Below are positions 24,785 through 32,859 of a stretch of 39,595 nucleotides of DNA, one piece after another. Source of the DNA: Myxococcota bacterium. GTDB lineage: Bacteria > Myxococcota_A > Bradymonadia > UBA7976 > UBA1532. Both the position numbers and the translations under genes were made by a program. The stretch spans positions 1 to 39,595 of the forward strand of contig JAKLJY010000076.1 of assembly GCA_023150895.1 (NCBI GenBank), in the 5' to 3' direction. The first letter of the stretch is position 1; each line of letters starts with the position of its first letter. Under the pieces are notes generated by a model that was given only the letters and a program-made list of their open reading frames with translations, was not told the DNA's origin and made no database searches.

Positions 24785-27700
24785 TCACCGCCCCGGCGCG
24801 AACACCGCCTCGAGATCGGCGCGGGTCAGGGTGTCGACGAGCATGCGATCGGCGTCGACCGCCGCGTCGAAGAGAGCCTTCTTGCGGGCCTGCAGCTCCA
24901 GGATCTTGTCCTCGACGGTGTCGCGGGCGACGAGCTTGTAGACCATGACGGGGCGGGTCTGACCGATGCGGTGCGCGCGATCCGTGGCCTGCGCTTCGAC
25001 GGCGGGGTTCCACCACGGATCGAGGTGGATCACGTGATCCGCACCGGTGAGGTTCAGCCCCGTGCCGCCCGCCTTGAGGCTGATGAGGAAGACCGGCGGG
25101 CCCTTCGGGTCGTTCCAGCGTTCGACGAGGCTCTTGCGGTCGCGCGTGCCGCCGTCGAGGTAGAGATACCCGACACCAGCCGCTTTCAGGTCCTCCTCGA
25201 CGAGCTTCAACAGGGACGGCCACTGCGAGAAGATCAGGGTGCGGTGCCCCTCGGCGATGATCTCGTCGAGGGTGTCGGTCAGGAGCGTGCGCTTCGCCGA
25301 CGTCGCCACCGCCCGGGCCTCGTCGAAGGGCAGGAGGCGCGGGTCGCAGCAGGCCTGCCGCAGGCGGGTCAGCGCCTCGAGCACCTGGATCGTGGCGCGC
25401 TCGAGGCCGAGATTCTCGACGGCCCCGAAGACCTGTGCGCGGTAGGTGTCTTTGACGCTCTCGTACAGGCGCCGCTGCGTGGGATCGAGCTCGCAGTAGA
25501 GGACCTGCTCGGTGCGCGGCGGCAGCTCGCGCGCGACCTCGTCCTTGCGGCGCCGCAGCACGAAGGGCCGGATGCGGCCGCGCAGCGCGACGAGCGCCTC
25601 TTCGTCCTTGTGTTTCTGGACCGGCGTCGTGAAGCGCGTGTTGAAGGCGGTGCGCCCGCCGAAGAACCCCGGCATCAGGAACTGGAACAGGCTCCACAGC
25701 TCGACGAGGTTGTTCTCGAGGGGGGTGCCCGTCACCGCAAGGCGGTGGTCGGCCTGCAGGGCGTGGCAGGCCTGCGCGATCTGACTCGTCGGGTTCTTGA
25801 TGGCCTGCGCCTCGTCGAGCACGACGTAGCGGAACGGCGTCGTCCGGAAGATGGCGTCGTCGAACCGCAGGAGCGCGTAGCTCGTGACGACGACGTCGAC
25901 CTCGCCCGCGGGGGGCAGCGCGTCTTTGCGCCCGCTGCCGTGGTGCAGGTAGACCCGCAGGTCGGGGGCGAAACGCGCCGCCTCGGACACCCAGTTGTGC
26001 ACGACCGAGGTCGGTGCGACGACCAGGCTCGGCGCGCCCGTCGGATCGGCGTGGGTGTCGAGCAAAAGGGCGAGCACCTGCAGCGTCTTGCCCAGGCCCA
26101 TGTCGTCGGCCAGCACGCCGCCGAGGTCGAGATCCCGCAGCCACACCAGCCAGCGGAAGCCGGAAATCTGGTAGTCGCGCAGGGTGGCCGTCAACCCGGG
26201 TGGCACCGGCCAGTCCGGCACGCCGTCGAAGGCCCGCACCCGCTCGGCGATGTGTCGCCAGCGCTTCGCCGCGGGGGGCAGCCCGTCCTCGCCCAGCAGC
26301 TCGGCGGCCAAGGGCGTCGCGAACGCCCGCAGCTTGCCCCCCGAGGCCTTGCGGATCTCGTCGAGCTGTTCGAGGGCGTCCGCGTGGCGAGCCAGAAAGT
26401 CGGTGGGGATGCGTCCGATCTGACCGCCGCTGAGCCGCACGAAGCGCCGGCCGGCCCGCCAGGCCTCGATGAGCGTGCCGAGCGACGCCCGGGCCTTGCC
26501 CAGGGCGCTGAAGCTCACGTCCACGTCGAACCAGTCGACGCCCGAGTCGACGCTGATCTTGGGGGAGAACCGCCCGACCGAGCGCGTCGACGCCAGCCGG
26601 CTGTCGAAGAGGACCTCCCACTGCGTGCGCAGCGGGGCATCGTCGGCGGCGAGCTCGTACAGCAGGCCGAGCGCCGCGTCGCCGGTCAGCGTCGCCGGCA
26701 GCGGCCCCGGCACCAGCTCCTCCAGGGTGGCGAGGGCCCGGGCCTCGGCCTCGCGGTCGCGTTCGGCCAACCGCGGCGTGCCGTCGACCTCACCGAGCAC
26801 GACCCAGGGCGCGTCGCCCCCGGGCGGCACTTCGCGCACGTGATCCGCGTCGGCGTAGACGAAGACCGCCTCGACGCGCAGACCGCCGTCGTCCCCCGCG
26901 ATGCGCAGTCTCGGCCTCGGCTCGACGCGGGTGCCCCGCAGGTGCGGTAGGCGTTTGGCCTTCAGATCGACGGGCACCGCGGCACGCAGCACCACCTCGC
27001 GCAGAAACGCGCCGGCGTCCTGCGCCGGGACGGTGGGCAGGTCCGTATCGAGCAGCCCGAGGACCGCGCGGGGTAGGTCCGCGGCCAGCGGGCGCACGAC
27101 CCCGTCGGCCAGCAGGACGAGGCCGGGCCCGATGTGCCAGAGCGTCCGCACCGGCGGCTCCCAGGACAGGGCAATCGTGTCGTCGAGCCCGTCGCGGACC
27201 ACCATCCGGGGCCGCAAAGGCTCTCGCTCGTACCGCACGGGTTCGTCCTCACAGAGGAGCTCACCCACGTCGGCGAGGTGATCGAAGAGGCGCGCCGTCA
27301 GGTCCTCGACGACCCGCCAGGCCTTCGCGTTCCCGCCGCGGTGGTCGCGCCGCACGAGCGTGTCGATGACCCGGAGCTCTTCCAGCAGCGCGTCGATCTC
27401 GCGGTCGGCGGCTGTCACGGTCACGCGGGCAGCGGCGTCCTCGATCGTCGCGGGGAAACGGGCGCCCGCGGTCGGCCGCCCCGTCTTCTTGTGGACCTTG
27501 ACGATCTCCCGGACCAGAACACGCTCGACGTCGGACTTCTCGTGGGCCCGGCGACCATACATGGCCAACCGCTCCGAGGGGCCGGTCAGCCGGTACCGCA
27601 CCCAGCCCGTGTCGGCCGGTGCGCTCACGGTCTTCGGCGCCACCGCGCCCGCTTGGGTGGCCCCGGGCCTGGCGAGCAGGGGGGAGAGCTGCTTGCGCCA

Positions 27701-28066
27701 GACCGGCATTTCGAGCCACGCCCGCGCCTCCGGATTGCGCCAGTCGACGAGCAGGTGGACGGCGGTCGTGTGCGGGCAGTCCCGCCGGGCCTCGGGGCAC
27801 GCGCCACAGCGCAAGAAAGGTCTCTCGCCAACGCCGTCGTCGTACACGTCGACGCGGGCCTGCTCCTCGCCGACGAGGAAGTGCGAGCCGAAGCGCGTTC
27901 GGTCTCCGGGAGAGACGCGCTGCGCCAGGGCCAGCGCCGCCTCGACCCCCGCCAGCGTGGGCTGGTCCATGAAGATCCGCAGGCTCGGCAAGGCGAGCAG
28001 GACGGCCATCGGATCGAGATGACCCGGCGCAGCGAACGGGAGGTACTTGGAGTCGGTGTCGGCCAT
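24785..28066 (-). CDS. SNF2-family helicase with SWIM-like zinc finger
   Basis: This is a 1,093-aa DNA-dependent ATPase. The ATG at 28066 was chosen because the frame above it overlaps the SGNH gene. Near the N-terminus Cys87-x2-Cys90, Cys97 and His99 (LRCGACPEARRDCPH) form a SWIM-like finger with CxxC in place of the usual CxC. A ~450-residue middle region of uncertain fold follows. From ~625 the SNF2 motor is complete: Lys660 in DDMGLGKT, DEAQ at 751-754, LIFSQW, and GLNLTGADHVIHLDPWWNPA with the arginine-finger motif DRAHRIGQ near 1028. Such proteins translocate on double-stranded DNA to remodel or displace bound proteins. It precedes the HNH nuclease by 39 bp. Confidence 0.95.
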   Translation of the reverse strand: MADTDSKYLPFAAPGHLDPMAVLLALPSLRIFMDQPTLAGVEAALALAQRVSPGDRTRFGSHFLVGEEQARVDVYDDGVGERPFLRCGACPEARRDCPHTTAVHLLVDWRNPEARAWLEMPVWRKQLSPLLARPGATQAGAVAPKTVSAPADTGWVRYRLTGPSERLAMYGRRAHEKSDVERVLVREIVKVHKKTGRPTAGARFPATIEDAAARVTVTAADREIDALLEELRVIDTLVRRDHRGGNAKAWRVVEDLTARLFDHLADVGELLCEDEPVRYEREPLRPRMVVRDGLDDTIALSWEPPVRTLWHIGPGLVLLADGVVRPLAADLPRAVLGLLDTDLPTVPAQDAGAFLREVVLRAAVPVDLKAKRLPHLRGTRVEPRPRLRIAGDDGGLRVEAVFVYADADHVREVPPGGDAPWVVLGEVDGTPRLAERDREAEARALATLEELVPGPLPATLTGDAALGLLYELAADDAPLRTQWEVLFDSRLASTRSVGRFSPKISVDSGVDWFDVDVSFSALGKARASLGTLIEAWRAGRRFVRLSGGQIGRIPTDFLARHADALEQLDEIRKASGGKLRAFATPLAAELLGEDGLPPAAKRWRHIAERVRAFDGVPDWPVPPGLTATLRDYQISGFRWLVWLRDLDLGGVLADDMGLGKTLQVLALLLDTHADPTGAPSLVVAPTSVVHNWVSEAARFAPDLRVYLHHGSGRKDALPPAGEVDVVVTSYALLRFDDAIFRTTPFRYVVLDEAQAIKNPTSQIAQACHALQADHRLAVTGTPLENNLVELWSLFQFLMPGFFGGRTAFNTRFTTPVQKHKDEEALVALRGRIRPFVLRRRKDEVARELPPRTEQVLYCELDPTQRRLYESVKDTYRAQVFGAVENLGLERATIQVLEALTRLRQACCDPRLLPFDEARAVATSAKRTLLTDTLDEIIAEGHRTLIFSQWPSLLKLVEEDLKAAGVGYLYLDGGTRDRKSLVERWNDPKGPPVFLISLKAGGTGLNLTGADHVIHLDPWWNPAVEAQATDRAHRIGQTRPVMVYKLVARDTVEDKILELQARKKALFDAAVDADRMLVDTLTRADLEAVFAPGR

Positions 28067-28113
28067 GGCGGCGCAGTCTGGGTCACCGCACGCGACGAAC
28101 GCAACACGCGTCG

Positions 28114-29124
28114 TCAGGGCGAGGCCGAGACCTCGCCGGCGACGGCCTCCAGCAGGCGAACAACCGCCGGATCGACGCCGGGCGGGCCCGCCGTCGGGCG
28201 CGATGCGTCGCGCGTCGGCGTCACGCCGGCGATGACCAGTGCCGCGAGCCAGGTGCCCAGCGCGCTCGGGTGACTGCCGTCGGCGACGTAGAGCGAGCCG
28301 AAGTCGAACCCGGGCCGGCCGTGCATCACCCGGAATGCCGCGCCGACCCGGGCCCGCCGCAGTTCGCCCGCCGCCGCCATCGCCGCGAACCCCTCGTCGA
28401 GGCGGTCCTGCATGGTCGCGTAATCGGGGAAGAGCGCCGGGTTGTCGGCGTCCCCGTCGCGGCGCCCCCAGGTCTCGAAGAGCACGGGCGCCGCCCCGCA
28501 GGCCCGCGCCCGGTCGGCCAATGCGGCCGCCGCCCCCCGCGACGCCTGCGCCTCGGGCGAATCGGGCGGGAAACCCGGAATCTGGCTCTGCTCCTGCAGC
28601 ACCACGAAAGTCCACGGGGCGTCACCGCCGCAGTGGGATGCCATCAGCGCCGAAAGCTCGGAGCCCGCGGCGTCGAGATCGGCCCGGTGTTGTTCGAGGC
28701 GGTACCCGGGACGGGCGTAGCGGGCGACGTGGACCTCGCGGCGGTTCTGGTCGGCATCGGCCTCGGCCTCGGCGTCGGCCAGGCGAACCTCGACGTAGCG
28801 CTGCTCGAGGTCGCCGGCGAAGGTGTAGCTGTTGCCGATGAAGAGGATGCGCAGGGGCGGGGCCGGCGAAGGCTCGGGCACGGCGTCTTCCGGCGTCCGG
28901 GCGTCCGGCACGGCGGCGTCGGGGCCACGCACGTCGGCTTCGGCGCGCCGCGCATCCGTGGCCAAAGCGGCGTCGGGGCCGCGCACGTCGGCTTCGGCGC
29001 GCCGCGCATCCGTGGCCAGAGCGGCGTCGGCGGCCCGGGGGTCCGCGTCGTCACACGCCGCGAACGACGCGGCGATCAGCGCGACCCGGGTGAGCCCGAA
29101 GGAGAAGCGAGCGAGCGTCGGCAT
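28114..29124 (-). CDS. SGNH-hydrolase-like lipoprotein with duplicated DA-rich linker
   Basis: This 336-aa protein starts at ATG 29124; its lipobox ends in Cys24 (SFAAC). Residues ~28-90 are an Ala/Asp/Arg/Pro linker containing an 18-residue unit (DAALATDARRAEADVRGP) repeated twice. The catalytic domain begins LRILFIGNSYTF, with Ser99 as the nucleophile. It has the block V GNSYT typical of SGNH/GDSL lipases and esterases, and ends with ADGSHPSALG (Asp282, His285) for the D-x-x-H half. The product is probably an envelope esterase acting on carbohydrate or lipid acyl groups. It lies 47 bp before the helicase start and 62 bp after the PafA-like gene on the same strand. Confidence 0.88.
   Translation of the reverse strand: MPTLARFSFGLTRVALIAASFAACDDADPRAADAALATDARRAEADVRGPDAALATDARRAEADVRGPDAAVPDARTPEDAVPEPSPAPPLRILFIGNSYTFAGDLEQRYVEVRLADAEAEADADQNRREVHVARYARPGYRLEQHRADLDAAGSELSALMASHCGGDAPWTFVVLQEQSQIPGFPPDSPEAQASRGAAAALADRARACGAAPVLFETWGRRDGDADNPALFPDYATMQDRLDEGFAAMAAAGELRRARVGAAFRVMHGRPGFDFGSLYVADGSHPSALGTWLAALVIAGVTPTRDASRPTAGPPGVDPAVVRLLEAVAGEVSASP
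28914..29021 (-). repeat. 54-bp direct tandem repeat, two copies
   Basis: Units 28914-28967 and 28968-29021 differ at about two positions and encode the two 18-residue linker copies of the SGNH lipoprotein. The near identity at silent sites indicates a recent duplication, typical of slippage or unequal exchange. Confidence 0.9.
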
Positions 29125-29186
29125 GTCTCGACCCTGACGTGACGCGGGCGCCGGCGCAAGCGCGTCCCGCCGACGCGGGGCCCCGA

Positions 29187-30935
29187 TCAGCGCAGCGCCT
29201 CTTCCAGGACCTCGCCCTCGCACCCGGCGGGGGGGTTGACCCCGAGCAGGCGGGTCAGGGTCGGCGCGAGGTCGACCATCTCCGTCTCGCCGTGGAAGCC
29301 CGGCGTGAAGGGCTTGCCCCAGAGCAGGATGGGTACGTCGGTGTCATAGCGGTAGAAGCTGCCGTGCGTGCTGCCGTGGTCCTTCTCGGCGTACTTGCCC
29401 CAGAAGGAGAACGGCGCCTGCACCAGCACCACGTCGCCCGAGCGCGCCGGGTAGTACGAGCGCACCACGGCTTCGGCGCCCCGCGTCGGGGGCACCCAGC
29501 CGTTGAGGAGCTGCGTGCGCGTGTGGAAGCCCGAGATGCCGGGCAGTGTGAGGCACGCCTCGCCGGCCACGCGCTCGACCTCGGCGGGATCGAGCTTGCG
29601 CGACGCGATGAGCGCGCGGTCGAGGTAGACGCTCGGATCCTCGAGGGCGACGACCCACTCGCCCGCGCCGAAGCGGCCGCTCAGGGCCTTGTTGACCGTC
29701 TCCTTGATGCTGGCCTTCTTCAGACGGTGACCGGTGTGGAGCTTCTCGGCGCTCCACTCGGGGATGGGCACGGCCCCGTGATCGGACGTGAAGGCGATGA
29801 GCACCTCGCCGGGCTTGTAGCGCTTGTCGAGGTCCTTCAGGAAAGCACCGAGCGAGCGGTCGAGCCGGACCGTCACATCGCGCATCTCCTGGCTGTACGG
29901 CCCGAAGGCATGCCCGGCGAGATCCGTGGGCGAGATCGACACGGCCAACAGATCCGTGACGCCCCGCTGTCCGAGGCGCTCACCGTCGAGCGCGGCCCGG
30001 GCGAAGTCGAACGTGAGATCCGTGCCGAACGGGGTGGCCTGGAACGCGGTGTAGAAGTCCGGCCCCGGGGCGGCGAGCTTGCCTGTGACCTTCTTCGGCC
30101 AGCCGCGACCGAGTCCCTTCACATCGGACTCGAACTTGCTGTCGTCGACCTCGGGGTAGCGGTCGGCGGGCAACAGTCGCTCCCACGTCTTGCCGAAGCT
30201 CGCGTCCGTCGGCTTCTTGCCGTTGAACGCTTTGACCCAGTCCGGCAGGGCCTGCATGTACCAGGTGCTCGAGGTCATCTCGCCGGTGACCTCCGAGTGG
30301 AAATAGGCGTGCCCCATGCGCCCGCCGAGGGCGATGGTGCCGCGCTCCTTGAGGCCGACGGCGACGACCTTCGAGTCGGGCGAAGCGAGGCGCAGCTCGT
30401 CGCCCACCGTGCTGCCCATCAGGTTGCGCGGCGAGGTCTCGTCTTCGGGGGTCGTCTCGCCGACGAGCAGCTTTGCGCCCGGGTCGAAGAGCATCGCCTC
30501 CGAGCGCCCGGCGTCCCGGTTGAACCACTTGTTCTGGATGATCCCGTTGACGTACCCGTACGAGCCCGTCGCGATGAGCGCGTGACCGGGGCCGGTGTAG
30601 GTGTTCTGCTGCCCGTAGTGCCCCTGGAAGACCGCGCCCTGCTCCATCAGGCGGCGGAAGCCGTCGGGGCCGAAGTCGGGCGCATAGCGGGTCAGAAACT
30701 CCCAGCGGAGCTGATCGGCGACGACGAGAACCACCAGCCGCGGGCGCTCTGCGGCGGCGGGCACTTTGCCCGGCTTGCCCGGACCCCGCTTGCCCGCGTC
30801 CTTGCCGCCGGCCGGGGGCCGCGCGATCTCGTCGATGGGGATGGGATCGCGGGCCGACTGTCCGAACGCGGCGCAGGGGGCCGCGGCGACGAGGCCGGCG
30901 ACGAGCGACAGGGGGCGAAGGGCGCGGTGCAACAT
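29187..30935 (-). CDS. pafA: PafA-like alkaline phosphatase / phosphodiesterase
   Basis: This 582-aa exported enzyme of the alkaline phosphatase superfamily is preceded by GGAG at 30945-region, with ATG at 30935. Residues 1-25 are a signal peptide, then a Gly/Lys/Pro-rich linker. The metal and catalytic residues match PafA, the phosphate-irrepressible phosphomonoesterase: Asp74 (VVADQLR), nucleophile Thr114 in NTYTGPGHA, Asn135 (IIQNKW), Lys196 and Arg198 (GLKERG), Asp338/His342 (PTDLAGH), Asp385/His386 (TSDHG) and a distal His in DHGSTHGSF. It should release phosphate from organic phosphoesters in the periplasm. It is divergent from thioredoxin, with two GTGTAACAC copies in the spacer. Named by motif recall, not by a search. 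Confidence 0.93.
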   Translation of the reverse strand: MLHRALRPLSLVAGLVAAAPCAAFGQSARDPIPIDEIARPPAGGKDAGKRGPGKPGKVPAAAERPRLVVLVVADQLRWEFLTRYAPDFGPDGFRRLMEQGAVFQGHYGQQNTYTGPGHALIATGSYGYVNGIIQNKWFNRDAGRSEAMLFDPGAKLLVGETTPEDETSPRNLMGSTVGDELRLASPDSKVVAVGLKERGTIALGGRMGHAYFHSEVTGEMTSSTWYMQALPDWVKAFNGKKPTDASFGKTWERLLPADRYPEVDDSKFESDVKGLGRGWPKKVTGKLAAPGPDFYTAFQATPFGTDLTFDFARAALDGERLGQRGVTDLLAVSISPTDLAGHAFGPYSQEMRDVTVRLDRSLGAFLKDLDKRYKPGEVLIAFTSDHGAVPIPEWSAEKLHTGHRLKKASIKETVNKALSGRFGAGEWVVALEDPSVYLDRALIASRKLDPAEVERVAGEACLTLPGISGFHTRTQLLNGWVPPTRGAEAVVRSYYPARSGDVVLVQAPFSFWGKYAEKDHGSTHGSFYRYDTDVPILLWGKPFTPGFHGETEMVDLAPTLTRLLGVNPPAGCEGEVLEEALR

Positions 30936-30971
30936 GGGCGTCTCCGTCGGTTTGGGCTCAGCGTGCCCGGT

Positions 30972-30980
30972 GTGTAACAC
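30972..30980. promoter_or_regulatory. Palindromic GTGTAACAC, pafA-proximal copy
   Basis: GTGT-A-ACAC is a perfect odd palindrome 37 bp upstream of the phosphatase start. A second copy lies beside the thioredoxin gene (31039-31047). Two identical dyads in one divergent spacer are a typical operator layout, but no regulator is known. Confidence 0.45.
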
Positions 30981-31036
30981 AGCCCCGACGGAGGGTCAGC
31001 CAGCGCGTCGGCCTGCGTTCGGGTTCGTGCTCGCTT

Positions 31037-31049
31037 CGGTGTAACACCG
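31037..31049. promoter_or_regulatory. Palindromic CGGTGTAACACCG, thioredoxin-proximal copy
   Basis: This is a perfect 13-bp palindrome with 6-bp arms, containing GTGTAACAC, 25 bp upstream of the thioredoxin ATG. Its position could overlap the promoter or transcription start. Regulatory role inferred from symmetry and duplication only. Confidence 0.45.
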
Positions 31050-31074
31050 ACCGCCGATTGCGGATCAAAGGGCC

Positions 31075-31461
31075 ATGAAGACCAAGCCCGAGTCCCCGTC
31101 CCGCGTCCTCGTCGTCACCGACGCCACCTTCGAGCAGGAGGTCATCGAGGCCGATCTGCCCGTTTTCGTCGACTTCTGGGCGCCGTGGTGCGGCCCCTGC
31201 CGGGCCATCGCCCCGCTCGTCGAGCAGCTCGCGGCCGAGTACGAGGGGCGGGTGAAGTTCGTCAAGCTCGACACCGAAGCCAATCCGCGGGTGCCCAATG
31301 CCATGCGCATCCGGTCCATCCCGACGTTGTTGATCTTCCGCGGGACGGCCGTGATCGAGTCGCAGATCGGCGCCGGTGCCCCCGATGCCCTGCGCCGCAT
31401 GGTCGACCGCGCGCTCGGAGAGAAGAAGCCGGGGTTCTTCTCGCGCATCTTCGGCGGGTGA
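31075..31461 (+). CDS. Thioredoxin-family protein
   Basis: This 128-aa protein has the thioredoxin fold from ~residue 11 to 115. The active site is WCGPC (Cys39/Cys42), followed by the buried-face motif and cis-proline loop SIPTLLIF (Pro83). It is about 20 residues longer than E. coli TrxA, with a polar N-terminal tail and a C-terminal EKKPGFFSRIFGG tail that may be membrane-active or unstructured. There is no signal peptide, so it reduces disulphides in the cytoplasm. AAAGGG stands just before the ATG. It is convergent with the M23 peptidase gene, with 21 bp between the stop codons. Confidence 0.95.
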   Translation: MKTKPESPSRVLVVTDATFEQEVIEADLPVFVDFWAPWCGPCRAIAPLVEQLAAEYEGRVKFVKLDTEANPRVPNAMRIRSIPTLLIFRGTAVIESQIGAGAPDALRRMVDRALGEKKPGFFSRIFGG

Positions 31462-31482
31462 AGCGGGGATGCGGGACCGCCG

Positions 31483-32715
31483 TTACGGGCACCCGTTGTC
31501 GCTGACGAGGCTCCGCTCGCCGTACTCCGCGGGGTACGGAGCCAGGGACTCGCCGTTGATGTGAATCACCTGGCCGACCCCGTCGAGCAGTTGCTCGTAG
31601 TGGATGTGCGGCCCGGAGGACGCCCCCGTGCTGCCGACGAACCCGACGGGATCGCCCTGACCGACGAAGGCTCCGTCGGGCACGAGGAAGTCCGAGAGGT
31701 GGAAGTAATACGTCGTCCAGCCGCCGCCGTGGTCGATGACGACGTACAGGCCGGCCCCCCCGGGTTCGTTGCGCTGAAAGGCCGTGCCGGCCGCCGAGGC
31801 CAGCGTCAGTTCGCCGCCCGTGGGGCCGTCGTTGCGGATGAAATCGAGCGCGAGGCGGACTTCGGCCGCGTGGTGGTCGTACGTCCAGGACTGGCCACAC
31901 GGGAAGGGCGCCTTGAAGTTCAGCCCCGCGGCCGGGGAAACACACCGACCATCGACGCACAGGCGGTCGCCGCAGCAATCCTCGCCGTTCGGGGTCGCAC
32001 AGGCGACGCCGTCCTCGCCGCAACAGACCTGCCCGAGCGTCGTGCGACCGCAGGCGAGGTCACCGCAACACTGCCCGTCGTCGTCACAGGGGGTGCGGGC
32101 GTCGCGACAGACCGCCGGCGCTGCGCAGCGGCCGGCCCGACAGAGCAGCTCGCCGCAGCAGTCCGCCCCGTCGACCGTGGCGCAGGGCGCGTCCTCGAGC
32201 CCGCAACAGACCTGACCGAGCGTCGTGCGACCGCAGACGAGGCCATCGCAGCACGTCTCACCGGCGCAGGGCGTGGTGGCCGCCCCGCACGCAGGTGACG
32301 GCCGCGCCGCGTCGGCGAAGGGCTCGGGGCCGCCGGCGTCGGGGTCGGCGTTCGCCCCCGGCATGTCGGCGTCGGCGTTCGCCCCCGGCGAGGCGGCGTC
32401 GCCGGCATCAGGGCCCGATCGCCCGACCTCCGGGACCTGCCCGTCCGCGCGGGGCGAGGGCGCGGGCGCGGACCCGGTCGAACCGTCGGTCCCGTCGGCC
32501 TTGCCGGTGTCGAGCCGGGCATCTTCGGTCGAGAACGCGGTCGGCGGCGCCTCGGCCAAAGACGTGTCGAGCTGCGCATCGGCGCATTGCCACACGACCG
32601 GTGCCATGCACAGAAGCAGCGCCCCGCGGCGCGCGAGACCGTGGCCGGTGGGTGGCGGCCGGCGCGGGCCGGCGGGCGGCCCTTCGAGGGCGTCTCGTCG
32701 AAGCGGTGGTCCCAT
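31483..32715 (-). CDS. M23 metallopeptidase, probable lipoprotein with duplicated Cys-rich modules
   Basis: This 410-aa protein starts at ATG 32715; the start is a long basic/Pro-rich stretch before a hydrophobic core (ALLLCMAPVV) and a possible lipobox (Cys44). A DA-rich linker follows (~50-165). Two Cys-rich modules (~168-285) each have CCxxLxCGRTTLGQVCCG followed by DCCGxxLCxxGRC; they resemble small disulphide-stabilised bacterial modules with unknown ligands. The C-terminal M23 domain has HH...ALDF in its first half and YYFHL and GPHIHYE (His370/372) in its second, so metal ligands are present. M23 enzymes cut peptidoglycan peptides; here it may act on the cell's own or another's wall. 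It is convergent with thioredoxin and divergent from the propeller-like lipoprotein. Confidence 0.88.
   Translation of the reverse strand: MGPPLRRDALEGPPAGPRRPPPTGHGLARRGALLLCMAPVVWQCADAQLDTSLAEAPPTAFSTEDARLDTGKADGTDGSTGSAPAPSPRADGQVPEVGRSGPDAGDAASPGANADADMPGANADPDAGGPEPFADAARPSPACGAATTPCAGETCCDGLVCGRTTLGQVCCGLEDAPCATVDGADCCGELLCRAGRCAAPAVCRDARTPCDDDGQCCGDLACGRTTLGQVCCGEDGVACATPNGEDCCGDRLCVDGRCVSPAAGLNFKAPFPCGQSWTYDHHAAEVRLALDFIRNDGPTGGELTLASAAGTAFQRNEPGGAGLYVVIDHGGGWTTYYFHLSDFLVPDGAFVGQGDPVGFVGSTGASSGPHIHYEQLLDGVGQVIHINGESLAPYPAEYGERSLVSDNGCP
32020..32243 (-). repeat. Two near-identical 41-bp segments, 183 bp apart
   Basis: Segments 32020-32060 and 32203-32243 are almost the same and encode CGRTTLGQVCCG in each Cys-rich module of the M23 gene. 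The 61-codon period marks an internal gene duplication. Confidence 0.8.
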
Positions 32716-32859
32716 GACGGCGAGTATCGACGGTGTGCGGAGCCGGATCAACGGTGCGCCGGGCGGACTGCCGTGAATTTCGGTGACGCGGCGCACGTCC
32801 GAGGCACGCTCTTTCGTGACTCGACCCCCCGACCCCCCGACCCAAGACCTCCGCAGGAG

